The translations under genes were made by a program, and so were the position numbers. The notes under the pieces are model-generated. The model made no database searches, was not told the origin of the DNA, and saw only the letters and a program-made list of their open reading frames with translations. Below are positions 62,106 through 64,000 of a stretch of 64,000 nt of DNA, in pieces (position 1 is the stretch's first letter; the number at the start of each line of letters is the position of its first letter). Source of the stretch: Gordonia neofelifaecis NRRL B-59395 (GTDB lineage: Bacteria > Actinomycetota > Actinomycetes > Mycobacteriales > Mycobacteriaceae); NCBI RefSeq assembly GCF_000192435.1, contig NZ_AEUD01000001.1, forward strand, positions 248,001-312,000, given 5' to 3'.

Positions 62106-63403
62106 ACCAGTGCGGGCGACGACAGCTCGAGCGGCGCCAGCGCGTCGCCGACCAGTCCGGCGCCGAGGGTGTTGCCACCCTGCGGATCGATCAGCAGGAA
62201 GCTGCCCGACTCGCGGTTGCGCGAGTAGTCGTCGGCCGCGATCGGCTCGGCGGTCGTCAGCGACACCCGGCCGATCTGGTTGAGCTCGACCGATTCCGGC
62301 GCGTCGACCAGGGCGAGGTTCTGCTCGTCGAAGAGCGCGTCGAGCGCACCGACGATCACCTGCGTGGTCTTGGCGCCGTGCTTGAGCAGGAGTCGCGCAC
62401 CGGCGCGCAGCGGCTTCTCCGACAGCCAGCACACCGTCGTGGTGAACTGCTGCGCGGGCTCCGGAGCATCGGCCGCTGCCGCGATCAGATCCCCGCGCGA
62501 GATGTCGATGTCGTCGGCCAGCAGGAGCGTGACGCTCCGGCCGGCGTGGGCCGTCTCCAACTCGCCGTCGGGGGTGTCGATCTTCGCGATCGTCGAGCGC
62601 AGACCCGACGGCTGGACGACGATCTCGTCGCCGACCGACACGCTGCCCGCGGCCACCAGACCGGCGTAACCGCGGTAGTCGGGGTACTCGGGCGTGCGCG
62701 GCCGGATCACGTACTGGACCGGGAACCGCAAGCCCACATCGCCGCGGTCGAGCTCGTTCGGCACCGTCTCCAGGTGCTCGATGAGCGTCGGACCGTCGTA
62801 GTACGGCGTGTTCTCCGAACGGACCGCGACGTTGTCGCCGTGGAGCGCTGAGACGGGGATCTCCTGGACCTGGTCGGCCGAGTAGCCGAGCGAGGCGGTG
62901 ATCTGGTTGAACTCGGCCGAGATCTCGGCGAACACCTCGGCGGCGTTCTCGACGAGGTCGATCTTGTTGACGGCGAGCACCAGTCGCGGAACGCCCAGCA
63001 GCGCCATCACGGCGGCGTGGCGACGCGTCTGGGCGACGACGCCGCTGCGTGCGTCGACCAGCAGGATCACCAGCTGCGCGGTGGACGCGCCGGAGACGGT
63101 GTTGCGGGTGTACTGCACGTGGCCGGGGGTGTCGGCGAGGACGAACGACCGGGCCGGCGTCGCGAAGTAGCGGTACGCGACGTCGATGGTGATGCCCTGT
63201 TCGCGCTCGGCGCGCAGGCCGTCGACCAGGAGCGACAGGTCCGGGGTGTCCATGCCGCGGTCCACCGACGCCTTGGTGACGGCGTCGATCTGGTCGGCGA
63301 GCACCGACTTGGTGTCGTACAGCAGCCGGCCGACGAGGGTCGACTTGCCGTCGTCCACGGAACCGGCTGTGGCGATGCGCAGAAGGTCGGGGGCGTGCTT
63401 CAT
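62102..63403 (-). CDS. cysN: Sulfate adenylyltransferase subunit 1 (GTPase)
   Basis: GTPase that drives APS formation by CysD. The 433-residue protein has G1 AGSVDDGKSTLVGRLLYDTK, G3 LADTPGHVQYTRN, G4 LAVNKIDLV, and EF-Tu-like domains II and III. No APS kinase (CysC) domain is fused at the C-terminus, unlike M. tuberculosis CysNC. ATG 63403 shares one base with the cysD stop (TGATG); its stop overlaps the chelatase gene. Confidence 0.95.
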   Translation of the reverse strand: MKHAPDLLRIATAGSVDDGKSTLVGRLLYDTKSVLADQIDAVTKASVDRGMDTPDLSLLVDGLRAEREQGITIDVAYRYFATPARSFVLADTPGHVQYTRNTVSGASTAQLVILLVDARSGVVAQTRRHAAVMALLGVPRLVLAVNKIDLVENAAEVFAEISAEFNQITASLGYSADQVQEIPVSALHGDNVAVRSENTPYYDGPTLIEHLETVPNELDRGDVGLRFPVQYVIRPRTPEYPDYRGYAGLVAAGSVSVGDEIVVQPSGLRSTIAKIDTPDGELETAHAGRSVTLLLADDIDISRGDLIAAAADAPEPAQQFTTTVCWLSEKPLRAGARLLLKHGAKTTQVIVGALDALFDEQNLALVDAPESVELNQIGRVSLTTAEPIAADDYSRNRESGSFLLIDPQGGNTLGAGLVGDALAPLELSSPALV

Positions 63404-64000
63404 CAGAAATATCCTTCGCGCTTGCGGTCTTCCATGGCTGCTTCGGAGACGCGGTCGTCGCCGCGAGTGGCTCCGCGCTCGGTCAGTCGCGACGCGGCGA
63501 CCTCGGCGAGCACAGCCTCGTTGTCGGTGGCCTCGGAGAGGACCGCGCCGGTGGTGGAGCCGTCGCCGACGGTGCGGTAGCGCACCATCCGGGTCTCGAC
63601 GGTCTCGTCCTCGCGGGGTCCGCCCCACGGTCCGGCGGTCATCCACATGCCGTCGCGCTGGTACACCTCGCGCTCGTGCGCGTAGTACAGCGGTGCCAGC
63701 AGCACCTGCTCGCGGGCGATGTACCGCCACACGTCGAGCTCGGTCCAGTTGCTCAGCGGGAACACGCGCACGTGCTCGCCCGGGGCGTGGCGGCCGTTGT
63801 ACAGGTTCCACAGCTCGGGACGCTGACGCTTCGGGTCCCACTGGCCGAAGGCGTTGCGCAGCGAGAAGATCCGCTCCTTGGCGCGAGCGCGCTCCTCGTC
63901 GCGGCGAGCGCCGCCGAACACCGCGTCGAACCGGTTCTCGCTGATGCCGTCGAGAAGCGGGATGGTCTGCAGCGGGTTGCGGATGCCGTCCGGACGCTCG
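63403..64000 (-). CDS. cysD: Sulfate adenylyltransferase subunit 2, 5' part beyond the window
   Basis: The visible 199 codons are the C-terminal two thirds of the PAPS-reductase-like CysD: RNPLQTIPLLDGI, FDAVFGGARRDEERARAKER, SLRNAFGQWDPKRQRPELWN, RVFPLSNWTELDVWRYI and the typical end AAMEDRKREGYF. With CysN it makes adenosine 5'-phosphosulfate from sulfate and ATP. The start and any upstream cysH/sir genes are outside the window. Confidence 0.95.
   Translation of the reverse strand, partial: ERPDGIRNPLQTIPLLDGISENRFDAVFGGARRDEERARAKERIFSLRNAFGQWDPKRQRPELWNLYNGRHAPGEHVRVFPLSNWTELDVWRYIAREQVLLAPLYYAHEREVYQRDGMWMTAGPWGGPREDETVETRMVRYRTVGDGSTTGAVLSEATDNEAVLAEVAASRLTERGATRGDDRVSEAAMEDRKREGYF

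Overview
The window is high-GC actinobacterial chromosome, most likely from a mycolic-acid-containing member of the Mycobacteriales of the Gordonia/Williamsia/Tsukamurella kind. The evidence is a GlfT2-type galactofuranosyltransferase, a HupB with a long Lys/Ala tail, an FbiD/CofC and a PPOX protein for coenzyme F420, gpgP-octT for methylglucose lipopolysaccharide, and gene order recalled from Mycobacterium tuberculosis. Two collinear blocks can be seen: about 0.5-29.8 kb matches Rv2996c-Rv2973c (serA to recG), and about 34.2-58.4 kb matches Rv2427c-Rv2397c (proA to cysA). The genus is an inference; no rRNA is present.

Layout. 1-3.2 kb: a partial secreted trypsin-like protease, then serA-leuB. 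3.3-10.5 kb: DUF1648 membrane protein, MFS transporter, FAH-family protein, alpha/beta hydrolase, a GlfT2-like galactofuranosyltransferase and gltX. 10.6-11.1 kb: tRNA-Gln(CTG) and tRNA-Glu(CTC). 11.2-16.5 kb: DUF2510 membrane protein, PPOX/F420 protein, IclR regulator divergent from leuC-leuD, hupB. 16.5-24.5 kb: mutT1-ppk-fbiD on minus, gpsA, DUF3515, thiL-gammaCA-ung. 24.5-29.8 kb: enoyl-CoA hydratase, rpmB, a FakA/DAK2 protein coupled to recG. 29.9-34.2 kb is an accessory stretch between the two syntenic blocks: CBS protein, exported HNH nuclease, Nudix, and a DUF305 lipoprotein divergent from an OmpR-type two-component system. 34.2-41.4 kb: proA-MoxR-VWA and nadD-rsfS-gpgP-octT-degV. 41.4-43.6 kb: an accessory pair, an FAD monooxygenase divergent from a fused GntR/TetR regulator. 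43.6-47.7 kb: comEA-comEC-holA and rpsT. 47.8-54.5 kb: sulfotransferase-like protein, PemK-like protein with hydrolase, lepA, M3 peptidase, two small membrane proteins. 54.6-64 kb: sulfate uptake (cysP-cysT-cysW-cysA), acyl-CoA synthetase, an AbiEi/DUF559-like gene between two related palindromes, and the start of sulfate assimilation (sirohydrochlorin chelatase, cysN, partial cysD).

Genes work together in clear groups: serine/leucine synthesis (serA, leuB, leuCD with IclR), sulfur assimilation, DNA uptake (comEA/EC), F420-linked functions, and the gpgP-octT pair. Many genes overlap by 1-4 bases at ATGA, GTGA or TGATG junctions. At least eleven genes have a TANNNT hexamer 6-9 bases before the start codon, which suggests leaderless transcripts.

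The points most worth checking are: (1) cysT is broken, with about 42 expected bases coding the conserved core helix replaced by about 70 unrelated bases; (2) the sirohydrochlorin chelatase gene has a 28-bp tandem duplication that shifts its C-terminus out of frame; (3) the dual-HTH GntR/TetR regulator with two palindromes in front of a TetX-like monooxygenase; (4) the DUF305 lipoprotein next to a two-component system with a His-rich sensor loop, reminiscent of copper-responsive CopMRS; (5) long near-perfect intergenic hairpins without good U-tracts. No CRISPR array, rRNA, integrase, transposase or replication origin was seen.
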